A stretch of DNA of 64,000 bases, taken from NCBI RefSeq assembly GCF_008000815.1, contig NZ_CP042806.1, forward strand, positions 3,658,001 to 3,722,000. Direction: 5' to 3'. The notes beneath the pieces were generated by a model. That model was given only the letters and a program-made list of their open reading frames with translations. It did not search any database and was not told the DNA's origin. Below, piece by piece: positions 36,348 through 44,910 of the stretch (position 1 is the first letter of the stretch; each line of letters begins with the position of its first letter). Made by a program: the position numbers and the translations under genes. This DNA is from Terriglobus albidus (GTDB lineage Bacteria; Acidobacteriota; Terriglobia; Terriglobales; Acidobacteriaceae).

Positions 36348-37851
36348 AAAGCCCTACAAGAAGCCAGGATTTGTGAATAAGATCCTGGAGCACGCAGCCG
36401 TACAGCATTGATTCGTCATCGCCTCGTGCAATCAGATCCCATTGCTCCTGCCGCCAGGTCTGCTCATTCCACCATTCGCCGCCTGCAAGCCACGGCCCAT
36501 AGGCATTCCGAACTGTATAGCGATGTCCTCGAAAGAAAAATCCTGATGGTCTTCCGGACTCGAGTGTGATGGTTAGTTGTTCCGGTGGGCATACGCGCCG
36601 AAGGCAGCCGTATGCCGTGCGGGAGATCTGCGTGGTGGCGTTGCCTGAGGGAATAACGAACGGCTCCATATGGAAACCGGGTGAAGTGTGCGTGTCATCG
36701 AGTACGGCGCGGCCGATGTTGTTATCGCCGACTAATGCCGTAATGCGCGCGAGCGTGACATCCAGCCGGCCGGGTTCAGGAAGCTGTGGAGAGAACAACC
36801 CAAGTTGGACTTTGCTGGTAGCTCCCGGCTCGGCGCGAAGACAGACTTTATCGATGGGAGCATTCGCAGGATGAGCTTCAAGATCGAGATGAAGCAGCTT
36901 CAACCACAGATGTTTATCGTTGGTAGGAATGCGAGGAGATACTGTGCGGCAGTGTGTTCTACCTCCTTCCAGATGAAGCTCAATCGTCACCGATGCGAGT
37001 GCGTAGACACGCATGGCGGCGCGGACGATGAGTTGTTCCAACATGATGGCTACACCGAAAAGCAGGGATTCAAGGTTGTCGAGTGGATAGTCCAGCTCCG
37101 CTGTTTCTTCAAGTACAAACGGGATATCGATAGGCTGGAAGAGATGAGGCAAGGTTCCGGTAGCCATCTGTTGCAGGCGTTTGCCATCCTGTCCCAGGCG
37201 GGCAATGAGATCTGTCTGGGGTAAGCCTGCCAACATGCCAAGCGTACGGATGCCCCATCGAGACAATGTCTCGGCATGCACTTCTGAGATGCCCAGGACG
37301 GATAAGGGAAGGGAAGCCAATGCCGCTGATTCTTGAGCGGTTGGGACGACAACGATAGCTGTCCTGGCAGGAAGCCCCTTTGCAAGCAGCATGCTCGTAT
37401 GGAAGTTTCCGCTTACCGCCACCTGGGCAGAGATACCAAGCAATGCCACGCGCTGCCGCAAGGACCTGGCAAGAACTTCAGGCGGACCAAAGAGTGCTTC
37501 GGTTCCGGTGATGTCCAGGCAGCAGAGAAAGACATTCTCCTCTTCCTGTAGTTCAACGCGCGGAGAGTAGGTCCCTGCACACTCCAGAAGCGCGGTCTTC
37601 GACGCCGCTTCGGCAGATCTGGAACGGGACAGCATTGTTATGTTTCCGAAGGTATCCACTTCAACCTTCGTCATTCCTCGTTGCACACCCAACAACCGCG
37701 CTCTGGTGTTTAACGAGCACACCGTTTCGGCTGGCGGCTCGCCGTCCAGAACCACACACGGCTTCTCGCGCAGCTCCGGACGCAGACGTAGTAATGCCTG
37801 AGCAGAGAATTCCTTCACCAGCAGGCAGGCATACAACTCGCCGGAGTTCAT
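36340..37851 (-). CDS. imuB: ImuB, Y-family polymerase-like accessory factor
   Basis: A 503-residue Y-family-like protein. The first catalytic position, where active enzymes have D-M-D-x-F-F, reads ACLLVKEFS, and the later catalytic S-I-D-E segment reads CCLDITGTEALFG, so the catalytic acids are lacking, as in all ImuB. The fingers/palm and helix-hairpin-helix parts are recognisable (LSVLGISEVHAETLSRWGI; ARLGQDGKRL). ImuB acts as the hub that tethers DnaE2 and ImuA to the beta clamp. The ATG at 37851 overlaps the imuA stop (ATGA), which settles the start. Confidence 0.92.
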   Translation of the reverse strand: MNSGELYACLLVKEFSAQALLRLRPELREKPCVVLDGEPPAETVCSLNTRARLLGVQRGMTKVEVDTFGNITMLSRSRSAEAASKTALLECAGTYSPRVELQEEENVFLCCLDITGTEALFGPPEVLARSLRQRVALLGISAQVAVSGNFHTSMLLAKGLPARTAIVVVPTAQESAALASLPLSVLGISEVHAETLSRWGIRTLGMLAGLPQTDLIARLGQDGKRLQQMATGTLPHLFQPIDIPFVLEETAELDYPLDNLESLLFGVAIMLEQLIVRAAMRVYALASVTIELHLEGGRTHCRTVSPRIPTNDKHLWLKLLHLDLEAHPANAPIDKVCLRAEPGATSKVQLGLFSPQLPEPGRLDVTLARITALVGDNNIGRAVLDDTHTSPGFHMEPFVIPSGNATTQISRTAYGCLRRVCPPEQLTITLESGRPSGFFFRGHRYTVRNAYGPWLAGGEWWNEQTWRQEQWDLIARGDDESMLYGCVLQDLIHKSWLLVGLYD

Positions 37852-38873
37852 TGTGCACCTGCCCATGAAGTTCGGCTCTGCCAGGAAGCCATACGAGCCG
37901 TTTGCGGTGGTTTGCGCATCGACACGACATTGTTTGCCGGTTGCGGGAAGCGTTGACGCAATACCTCGATGCGCGGCCGCATCCCGCTGAATACTGTGCG
38001 GGCTTCAAGGATCGGTTCGGCATCCAGCAAGCGCAGTTGCAGCTCCGATCCACTCTTCGCGCATGGATACTGGGTCAGCAACAGAATGCAGGCTTGCGTC
38101 TTTTCCGCAGCAACACGATAGCGATGCCACGTCGATAGCTCAATACGTGCCACGTATTGCGGCGCGATACCTGCGAGATCGAGAACAATGGCGCTGAAAC
38201 CTCCAGTCTGCAAAAGCAGATCAGTGGTGCGAAGAGCGCGCTCAATCGCGTCGTAATGCCTGGCACGGCGCTTTCTATACGTGATGGGGTTTGCCGGCAC
38301 AGATTCGCCTAGAGCCGAACGGTTTGTCTTTGCCTCAGTGATCTCCACAGGTTCGGGCAATGGAGCTTTTTCCGTGAAAAGCCCGGCCATTGCTTGGGAG
38401 AGTCCGCGGGCCTCGGTTCTTGGATGAGGACCAAATCCTCCACCATGCAGTCCTTTTTTCGGAGAGCCAGGGATGAAATACTTCGGCGGCAACGTTACAG
38501 ACTTTGCGGTCTTCGTAGAGGTGTCTGCAACGTCAGCACAGCGGACCCATAGCAGGCGTCCTAAGTCCACTCCGATGGCAGCAGCAGAGGCAGGATGAAA
38601 GGCATTCGCCGAGTCGACCCAGGCGCACACCTTATTTGCCTCTGTCAACTGCGCAAGGAACGAGAGAGCCACTGAAGTTCGTCCGCTACATTCAGCTCCG
38701 ACCAGTTCCGTCAAAGCTCCCAGGGGAAATCCTCCTCCCGACAACTCATCTAACTCAGCCAGGCCCGTGGGTATCTGGGGCCGGATAAGCCTGGGAGCCG
38801 GCGTCAAAGCAGAGGGAATCTTCCGTGCTAGAGCTGACTCAACCTGCAGTCGGATTGTGGAGGCGAGCGGCAT
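37848..38873 (-). CDS. imuA: ImuA, RecA-like mutasome protein
   Basis: A 341-residue RecA-related protein that supports DnaE2/ImuB mutagenesis. RecA-like core: IPTGLAELDELSGGGFPLGA then the P-loop position VGAECSGRTSVA (about 58-69), where the Walker A lysine is replaced by arginine. Downstream, VCAWVDSANAFHPASAAAIG matches the RecA strand after the P-loop. A stretch about 125-200 is charged and variable. First gene of the imuA-imuB-dnaE2-small gene operon, divergent from the alkyltransferase-like gene; SOS control is expected for the family. Confidence 0.9.
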   Translation of the reverse strand: MPLASTIRLQVESALARKIPSALTPAPRLIRPQIPTGLAELDELSGGGFPLGALTELVGAECSGRTSVALSFLAQLTEANKVCAWVDSANAFHPASAAAIGVDLGRLLWVRCADVADTSTKTAKSVTLPPKYFIPGSPKKGLHGGGFGPHPRTEARGLSQAMAGLFTEKAPLPEPVEITEAKTNRSALGESVPANPITYRKRRARHYDAIERALRTTDLLLQTGGFSAIVLDLAGIAPQYVARIELSTWHRYRVAAEKTQACILLLTQYPCAKSGSELQLRLLDAEPILEARTVFSGMRPRIEVLRQRFPQPANNVVSMRKPPQTARMASWQSRTSWAGAQ

Positions 38874-39082
38874 AATGTTTCGCCTTATATTCGCCCTTGC
38901 CGGCTGTGGAAGGCAAGCGGAATAAATTCAGGAATGTGGCCGTGGTTGCTATCTATCTCAAAGCAAATAAGATGTTTATCAGGCAAGTTGAGACTGCAAT
39001 TGTCGGCTTCAGAACTGACTTTGCAGTCGGTTTGATTTCGCAGCAGAAACAGACAAAGCCTAATACCTGGTAGAGAGGAAAC
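38874..39082. promoter_or_regulatory. Divergent imuA / alkyltransferase-like promoter region with dyad
   Basis: A 209-bp region that must hold promoters for the imuA operon and the facing gene. It contains an exact inverted repeat GACTGCAA (38992-38999) and TTGCAGTC (39021-39028) with a 21-base spacer, and a tandem TCGCC at about 38878-38894. LexA control is typical of imuA-imuB-dnaE2; the acidobacterial LexA site is not known to me, so the assignment is open. Confidence 0.4.
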
Positions 39083-39508
39083 ATGCGCTCTGGTGGAAAG
39101 CCAACTCGAAGACCGACGAGATCATCCGGGATCGATCAACTGTCTATACAGCAAGCTAAAAAGAGACTTCTTCGGGACGCATCACGCCCGGAGGAGCAGC
39201 GCGACCGCGCGTTTCGGCTGATGATTCTTTCTATTCCGCCTGGCAAGGTCAGCACCTATGGCAGAGTCGCCGCGGCGGCTGGCTATCCACGCTACCATCG
39301 TGCCGTGGCTCGGCTTCTACGTACAGATCCGCCAGATGATCTGCCGTGGCATCGCGTGCTTGGCGCCGGAGGCGCAATCAAGCTGCATGGAGAAGCCGCA
39401 CGGGAGCAGCGCTCGCGCCTAAAGCTGGAAGGCGTCCGCTTCCTCGGAGAGAAGGTGGATATGGAACGGCATGAACACACCTTCAAACCCTGGGAGGTCT
39501 ACGAGTGA
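39083..39508 (+). CDS. Alkyltransferase-like protein (ATL, MGMT family)
   Basis: A 141-residue protein of the O6-alkylguanine-DNA alkyltransferase fold. Conserved parts are IPPGKVSTYGRVAAAAGYPR and RAVARLL, but the catalytic P-C-H-R motif reads PWHRV (88-92): cysteine is replaced by tryptophan, which is the definition of ATL proteins. ATLs bind alkylated guanine tightly and hand it to nucleotide excision repair (UvrA), rather than repairing it. AGAGAGG precedes the ATG. A 25-residue basic N-terminal extension is unusual. Divergent from imuA. Confidence 0.9.
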   Translation: MRSGGKPTRRPTRSSGIDQLSIQQAKKRLLRDASRPEEQRDRAFRLMILSIPPGKVSTYGRVAAAAGYPRYHRAVARLLRTDPPDDLPWHRVLGAGGAIKLHGEAAREQRSRLKLEGVRFLGEKVDMERHEHTFKPWEVYE

Positions 39509-39603
39509 GCCTTCGGCATTCGCTCTAGATGTGGAGCCTCAGGAGGTTATTCCTGTTCAAGCCGGAGCGTGCAGCGGCGTTTTCATTGCGGAAAACGCCC
39601 ATA

Positions 39604-39646
39604 GATGCGGAAGCCCTACTCTACACCTACAGGGAAAAACGCTCTA
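39604..39646 (-). repeat. Dispersed 43-bp repeat, copy B (encodes end of sigma-factor gene)
   Basis: On the minus strand it reads TAGAGCGTTTTTCCCTGTAG and continues GTGTAGAGTAGGGCTTCCGCATC. It covers the last five codons and the TAG stop (39627-39629) of the ECF sigma-factor gene. Near-identical to 32818-32859 in opposite orientation. Confidence 0.82.
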
Positions 39647-40883
39647 ACCTATCCATTAGTAATTCTTTCTCTCTGCTGTTTTGTGTCATGTCGATTGCGC
39701 GCTGGATCTCTTCACGGGCCTCGGTGAATCTGCCCAGCTTGAGAAGCAGATCGCCACGAATACTTGGAAGCAGGTGATAGCCGGCTAACGCAGGTTCAGC
39801 AGAGAGTGTATCCAGTTCGGCCAGTCCGGCGGCTGGTCCTCGTTCCATCCCGACAGCCACCGCCCGATTCAGCGCCACAATTGGGGAGGGACTGATCTGG
39901 AGTAGCGCGTCATAGAGGAGGACGATCTGCTCCCAATTGGTTTCCTGGGGAGTGCGGGCGCGTGCATGACAGGCGGCGATCGCCGCCTGCAGCGCGTAGT
40001 TTCCGGCGCCACCTCCTAACTTCTTCGCTTGATCGAGTGCCGTTATTCCTCGTCTGATCTGCGCGTAGTCCCAGAGAGATCGATCTTGTTCCAGCAAGAG
40101 AATCGCTTGCCCATCCCGTCCTCTGCGCGCAGCGGTACGTGATGCCTGCAGTTCCATGAGCGCCAGAAGACCATGGACCTCAGACTCCCCGGGCAGAAGT
40201 TCCACGAGTATTCGCCCTAACCGTAATGCGTCGTCACAGAGTGCGACCCGCATCCATTCCTCGCCTGAGGTTGCCGTATATCCCTCATTGAAGATCAGGT
40301 AGACGACCGAAAGTACGGACTCAACTCTTCTGCGCAGCTCATCTCCACGCGGAGTCTCAAAGGGAACGTGGGCTTCGGAGAGAGTCCTCTTGGCGCGAAA
40401 GATCCGCTGGCCCAGGGTCTTTTCCGGCACCAGGAAAGCCCGGGCAATCTCGACTGTGGTGAGTCCGCAGATCAGCCGCAACGTAAGTGCGACTCGTCCT
40501 TCAATCGCGAGGACCGGATGGCAGGCAGTAAAGATGAGGCGCAGGACATCGTCGTCGATGACCTGGTCCAGGGCGATGTCCAATGCTTCGGATAGCCGTT
40601 GTTGTTGGAATTCAACTTCCCGAGCGATCTCTCCGTGTTTCTGGTCGAGCATTTGTCCGCGGCGTAAATAGTCGATGGCGCGCCGTTTGGCCGCCGTCAT
40701 CAGCCATGCCGCCGGCTTTTCCGGGATACCTTCTTCCGGCCATTGCTCGAGAGCTGCGACAAGCGCGTCCTGCGCCAGCTCCTCTGCAAGGCCGACGTCG
40801 CGGGTGACGCGGGCAATCCCCGCGATAAGGCGGGTGGATTCGATCTTCCACACCGCCTCAATCGTCTGGTGGATGTTGCTCAT
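39627..40883 (-). CDS. ECF42-type RNA polymerase sigma factor with C-terminal TPR-like extension
   Basis: A 418-residue sigma factor. Sigma-2 region near the N-terminus (ARVTRDVGLAEELAQDALVAALEQWPEEG), sigma-4 at about 125-185 (LTLRLICGLTTVEIARAFLVPEKTLGQRIFRAK), then a 230-residue helical extension of the DUF6596/TPR type (VYLIFNEGYTATSGEE) that replaces an anti-sigma factor. ECF42 factors are co-encoded with DGPF proteins, as here: its ATG overlaps the DGPF stop (ATGA). The last codons and stop lie inside the repeat at 39604-39646. Confidence 0.93.
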   Translation of the reverse strand: MSNIHQTIEAVWKIESTRLIAGIARVTRDVGLAEELAQDALVAALEQWPEEGIPEKPAAWLMTAAKRRAIDYLRRGQMLDQKHGEIAREVEFQQQRLSEALDIALDQVIDDDVLRLIFTACHPVLAIEGRVALTLRLICGLTTVEIARAFLVPEKTLGQRIFRAKRTLSEAHVPFETPRGDELRRRVESVLSVVYLIFNEGYTATSGEEWMRVALCDDALRLGRILVELLPGESEVHGLLALMELQASRTAARRGRDGQAILLLEQDRSLWDYAQIRRGITALDQAKKLGGGAGNYALQAAIAACHARARTPQETNWEQIVLLYDALLQISPSPIVALNRAVAVGMERGPAAGLAELDTLSAEPALAGYHLLPSIRGDLLLKLGRFTEAREEIQRAIDMTQNSREKELLMDRLERFSL

Positions 40884-41302
40884 GCTTTGACGGCCGAGGT
40901 CTTCGTCAGATTCTCGAAGCCTTCTGCAGCTTTCTGAACGTCCTCGGGAAAATCGCTCATCTCTTGAATCTGACGCACTTCAATGATCTCGTTGTTTCCC
41001 ATCGGCGCGCGCCTGGCCCATTCAATCGCTTCCTCCCGCGACCGTACCTGAATGATCCAGTATCCCCCGATGACCTCTTTGGCCTCGGCGAAAGGTCCAT
41101 CTGTAACCGTAGCTTTGCCGCCGGTGTAGGAAATACGTGCCCCGGTCGAAGGGGGCAGGAGTCCATCGAGCGCAAGCAGTACGCCAGCCTTCTGCAGACT
41201 CCTGTTGTACTCCATCATCTTGGCCACTGCTTCAGCGCTTGGGATTGTGCCTGGAGGCGCACTTTCATAGCCTTTGGGGATCACGATCATCATGAAACGC
41301 AT
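40880..41302 (-). CDS. DGPF / YCII-related protein, ECF42 partner
   Basis: A 140-residue YCII-fold protein: MRFMMIVIPKGYES start, ADGPF-type motif TDGPFAEAKEVIGGYWII, and the conserved acidic EAIEWARRAP. The ATG at 41302 has AGGAGA 7 bases upstream; a much longer upstream reading is not coding. DGPF proteins are the standard targets and neighbours of ECF42 factors and likely have a dehydratase- or oxygenase-like small-molecule role that is still unclear. Confidence 0.92.
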   Translation of the reverse strand: MRFMMIVIPKGYESAPPGTIPSAEAVAKMMEYNRSLQKAGVLLALDGLLPPSTGARISYTGGKATVTDGPFAEAKEVIGGYWIIQVRSREEAIEWARRAPMGNNEIIEVRQIQEMSDFPEDVQKAAEGFENLTKTSAVKA

Positions 41303-41618
41303 AGCTTTTCTCCTGTTATCGATTCCAACCAAATTGGTCGTTCTATATCTAAACGTCGAACCGGGAGTGCCGATTTCTACTACGCAACAATAAAAATCCT
41401 GGTTCTTTTTGCGCGTCCGGCGTTCCCGGCTGCTGGACAGCGAGATCCCCCGTAAACGGCAAAAATACGGTTCCATTTTGGGTCCGCAACCAAAGTCTGA
41501 CAGCCGGACCCGCCGTTGGCAGCACTGATTCGGGCTACGGTTTAAGTACCGGTGCGGACCACCAAAATCCGCACCCATCCAGCGGCTATTGCGATTTGCC
41601 TCGTTTAGGAATGTTCAG
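41303..41618. promoter_or_regulatory. Gene-free region upstream of DGPF-ECF42 operon with an inverted repeat
   Basis: 316 bp without a credible gene. GGTGCGGA (41551-41558) and TCCGCACC (41568-41575) form an exact 8-bp dyad with a 9-base spacer (CCACCAAAA). No T-run follows, so it fits an operator better than a terminator. A TAGGA ribosome-binding site for the gene at 41619 ends the region. Confidence 0.4.
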
Positions 41619-41939
41619 ATGGGTAAGCCCTCATCTTCCCCCCATACGTCGTTCGGCCCCCCGCCTGTAGTGGATTACGCTGTCAGTGGCCTTGTCACGG
41701 TTGCGGCAAAAGTATTTTCATCGCTGTTCATGTCTCTGTTCTTCGTTATGAGGATTCCGGCGATGCTTTCTGCCCGGTTGCGGGGAGAGAAGCCCGAGCC
41801 TGCAAAGAGCGACAAGCGTCCTGAAGTCGTCTGTATTTCGCAGGAGCGCTTTCCCGGTTGGGTTGTCTACCAGTCAAAGGAAAGCTTCGCGGCGTCAAAG
41901 TACACCGAAAAACGTATCGCTGCAAAGATTTCCAGGTAG
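41619..41939 (+). CDS. Small single-pass membrane protein
   Basis: A 106-residue unrecognised protein. Residues about 18-48 are hydrophobic (VDYAVSGLVTVAAKVFSSLFMSLFFVMRI), preceded by a short Ser/Pro-rich start and followed by a basic cytoplasmic-type tail (RLRGEKPEPAKSDKRP). The ATG at 41619 has AGGA 8 bases upstream. It converges with the large gene ending at 41960. Confidence 0.6.
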   Translation: MGKPSSSPHTSFGPPPVVDYAVSGLVTVAAKVFSSLFMSLFFVMRIPAMLSARLRGEKPEPAKSDKRPEVVCISQERFPGWVVYQSKESFAASKYTEKRIAAKISR

Positions 41940-41959
41940 ATCTCTACCGCACTGAATCT

Positions 41960-44242
41960 TTAGCGACGCGCAACGCTATTGCGCGCTGGATGATTGTAGG
42001 TCGCCAGAAATGTTCCCGACGCTGCTCGGACTACCGCATAAGATAGCCCCGCTACGGTCCGCTTTTGCCACTCTACGGTAGCTCCGTTGAGCGAGATGGC
42101 AGTCAGGTCACCGCTGGAGGAGTGGATCGGTAGCATTGCTTCGATGCCATTTCCGCCGATGCCCACGTCGATCGAAAAAGAAAGCTGATTATTCGACCAT
42201 TTGATGTCCCGAAACCGGGAAGCATTCCGTCCGTCGAGCCATTTCAATAGCTGTGAGGCGGTAATGATCGGGACATGATGTTTTTGAGCCGACGCGATGA
42301 TGGCGTCGGCGCCGGGAGACTTTACATCGTCGTTATGCATATTGGCGGTGAATACGCCGAAGTATTCCGAGCTTCCCAGGGCATTCGAGAGGAGCGTATC
42401 AATCGTGAAGGGATAGCTCTGTTTTGACTCGTCTGTCATCTGCGTCGGAGCCTGATAGACGTCGATCAAGCTCCCATCGCGCCGGGCAAAACGCATCGGT
42501 AACCCAGAGCCGGTAAATAATCCCGGTGTATCTTTGACCCATTTCGCGGGCCAGTAGTAGTAGTTCGTATCGAGCCGGATCTTGTGGTCGAACTCAACCT
42601 GCGGTTGCGTATCGTAATCGCCCCAGGCAATGCAATCGGTTCGGTTGCTGACAGGTGGCGGAACTCCGGGATACTTTATCGCAAAACCCGCGAGTTGCTG
42701 CGAGTAAAGCGCATCGGCAAATTCGCGATTTACCCGTCGTCTTTCAACGCCATCACTGTCTCGCGCCTCTTTTGCCGGCCAATCAGTGCACGCTGTGTAA
42801 ACGTGCAATCCGATCTCAAACCCCTGTTTCACGAAGGCCGCGGCTTGTTCGGAAGAAATCGATCCGACAAAAATATGCGAGGTGCCACGGATGCATTCCC
42901 AGTTTTCGAGCGAACAGCCGCTTGGGCTTCTATCTTGATAGATACGGAAGCGGCCTGCAGTTCCTCCATGCCCATGATCGTCACCGGTCATAACGATAGC
43001 GGCCTTGAGGCCGCGCGGCAGATACCAGAAGTGCGGAAGAGGTTTTTTGCTCGAACTGAAGCTGATGATCAGGTTGGCCAATAGCCGTTGCTGGATGTCC
43101 GCTTGTGGAATCGCAATTGCATTCCGATCCACCCAATCTGGGTGGGGATCCTTTTCATTTGCTCCATAAAACAGATCATCTGAGCGTATCGGCGGGATTC
43201 CATCTCGTTCATTCCCCGACCACTCGGGATTGCCCTGGCGTGTATAGACAATGGACTTTGCCAGATCGTAGCTGAAGACGATGACCTTGCCGGCGCCAAA
43301 CGTTACGGCGCTGACAGCAGGGAATTGAGTCGCGGTCTGGGCGTCCGTATGCAACGTGGCAAATGTGGTTGCGTTATCCGCGATCAACCGATCGGCATCG
43401 CCATGAAACTGAATCGCCTGCTGAATCATTCCGGCGCCCACCGGGGTCTTCGAGTTGATCCTCAGGTAACCGCCATGCTGAACTTGCCTGTCAGCTTCGG
43501 AAGTCGGCAGGCTGAATCCAAAACTCTGGGCCAGCTTGCGAGGGGGCCGCATTGCGATCACGGTTCCGCCACTCCGCACCCAGTCGACTATCATCCGGAT
43601 TTTGCCATCATCGACAGGTATTTCACCGACAAGCACAAGGTCATGTCTCGCGAGTTCCTGGGCAGAAAGCTGCTCGATATCTTCAGCATCAAACTCATTC
43701 AACCCCTCATTGCGAAGGATCTCGGCATAGTACTGGCTGAAACCATTTGTCTTACTCGTGACAAGCAGAATAGGGCCACCGGGGCCTTGTGCCGGCGATT
43801 CGGCGGCCTCAATACCGATCGTGAATCGCCATTTCATGTCTTCCGCGAGCGGATGACTGTGTTGATCGAAGATGCCTTGCTGGCCTCCACGCAGTGTCAC
43901 TTCGTATGTGGAACCCTGCTGCAGGGCGGACATAGGCTGGAGGACAGCCTCATGAGTGGCATCATCGTAAGCGACTGTCGCTGGAACCACCTTGCCCTGT
44001 TCATCTCGCAAGGTGAAGGTGGTTGGAATGATCGTTTCAGGCGACATTTCCTTGTTAAAGGTCAACGTGATTGGCGTCTTCGGCTCGACGCCTACTTCTC
44101 CGGCGTAAGGGCTGACAATGTCGACTCGTGGTCCGATGGAGAAACCGCGGAGCAGCGGCACGACCGAGCCAAAACATATCACTGAGAAAAGGATAGCTGC
44201 AGTAATTGCGAAGCTTCCCCTGATCTTGAGAGCAGAACTCAC
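41960..44242 (-). CDS. Secreted multidomain protein: Ig-like, glutamine-amidotransferase-like and deacetylase-like domains
   Basis: A 760-residue exported protein. Signal/anchor about 10-32; an Ig-like (Big_5) domain about 38-150 (ITLTFNKEMSPETIIPTTFT); a Rossmann/amidotransferase-like domain about 155-390 (GPILLVTSKTNGFSQYYAEI, DLVLVGEIPVDDGKI, AGKVIVFSYDLAKS); and a polysaccharide-deacetylase-like (NodB-related) part about 410-660 with AAIVMTGDDHGHGG (about 414-427) giving the Asp-Asp-His metal cluster and EIGLHVYTACTDWP. A small C-terminal beta domain ends the protein. It may trim a surface polysaccharide; the substrate is not evident. No operon partner. Confidence 0.72.
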   Translation of the reverse strand: MSSALKIRGSFAITAAILFSVICFGSVVPLLRGFSIGPRVDIVSPYAGEVGVEPKTPITLTFNKEMSPETIIPTTFTLRDEQGKVVPATVAYDDATHEAVLQPMSALQQGSTYEVTLRGGQQGIFDQHSHPLAEDMKWRFTIGIEAAESPAQGPGGPILLVTSKTNGFSQYYAEILRNEGLNEFDAEDIEQLSAQELARHDLVLVGEIPVDDGKIRMIVDWVRSGGTVIAMRPPRKLAQSFGFSLPTSEADRQVQHGGYLRINSKTPVGAGMIQQAIQFHGDADRLIADNATTFATLHTDAQTATQFPAVSAVTFGAGKVIVFSYDLAKSIVYTRQGNPEWSGNERDGIPPIRSDDLFYGANEKDPHPDWVDRNAIAIPQADIQQRLLANLIISFSSSKKPLPHFWYLPRGLKAAIVMTGDDHGHGGTAGRFRIYQDRSPSGCSLENWECIRGTSHIFVGSISSEQAAAFVKQGFEIGLHVYTACTDWPAKEARDSDGVERRRVNREFADALYSQQLAGFAIKYPGVPPPVSNRTDCIAWGDYDTQPQVEFDHKIRLDTNYYYWPAKWVKDTPGLFTGSGLPMRFARRDGSLIDVYQAPTQMTDESKQSYPFTIDTLLSNALGSSEYFGVFTANMHNDDVKSPGADAIIASAQKHHVPIITASQLLKWLDGRNASRFRDIKWSNNQLSFSIDVGIGGNGIEAMLPIHSSSGDLTAISLNGATVEWQKRTVAGLSYAVVRAASGTFLATYNHPARNSVARR

Positions 44243-44673
44243 AGCCCACCTCGCCGTTCACGTTCCTAGCCAAGACAAAAATATGTGTTGCAGCTGGCGC
44301 ACTAGTGTATGCAATCCGTAAGCCGAACCGCTAATGTTTCCATAAATTATTCATTTCGAATGGTTTATTGGCAATGAGGTGAAAAAACGAGTCCGGGCGT
44401 CATTGAGCATAGCAAGACAATGCATACCGTCGAGCCTGCAGGTGAATACGATAGTTGCCACTAGCCAGCAGGATGTATACGTCAAAATTCTGGACGGCTA
44501 ATCAATCGTCAGTTCACGACTCGCCCATCTTTCATGTTCGAATGGTCGCGCAACCATCGAGTCGCGGCATTGACGTCTTCGTTGGAGAGCTATGGCTTTA
44601 CTGCGTTGATAACCAGAGGAAGCCATGAAGAGGCAAAAGTAGCAGAGGCAGTTCGGAGAAGGCTTTCTCTGCG
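44243..44673. other. Gene-free, A/T-richer stretch
   Basis: 431 bp with no credible gene, terminator or repeat that I can recognise. Short frames on both strands have no ribosome-binding site and poor codon pattern. Confidence 0.6.
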
Positions 44674-44910
44674 CTACCAGCCACGCCGCCTCAAGCTCCA
44701 ATGCAGGGCTGGTGCTCTGTAATAAATCAGTGCCCGAAACGCGGTGAGACAAAGCGTGACTGCTGCGACTCCGACGAGCGGCTCCCAAAGCCGGTTTCGC
44801 CAGGAGTGGAAGTCCTGCGCACACAGAGTGGCCACGACTCCGAATATCGCGCTTGCGAAGCTCAGCGCAATCTTCTTCAGCGTACGACTGACATACGTTT
44901 CCACGTACAA
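44674..44910 (-). CDS. Possible small two-span membrane protein
   Basis: A 78-residue frame from TTG at 44910: two hydrophobic segments (about 13-30 IALSFASAIFGVVATLCA and 43-63 LVGVAAVTLCLTAFRALIYY) joined by a Trp-rich loop, with a basic C-terminus. The codon third positions are G/C-rich as in neighbouring genes. The weak start and lack of ribosome-binding site keep this tentative. Confidence 0.38.
   Translation of the reverse strand: MYVETYVSRTLKKIALSFASAIFGVVATLCAQDFHSWRNRLWEPLVGVAAVTLCLTAFRALIYYRAPALHWSLRRRGW

Noticed and set aside
38874-38895. Tandem TCGCC near imuA as a LexA box
   Set aside because: The motif is too short and not a dyad; the inverted repeat at 38992-39028 is a better candidate, though also unproven.
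44534-44722. A 62-residue plus-strand frame in the gene-poor stretch
   Set aside because: No ribosome-binding site, no domain, and it conflicts with the better minus-strand frame at 44674-44910.
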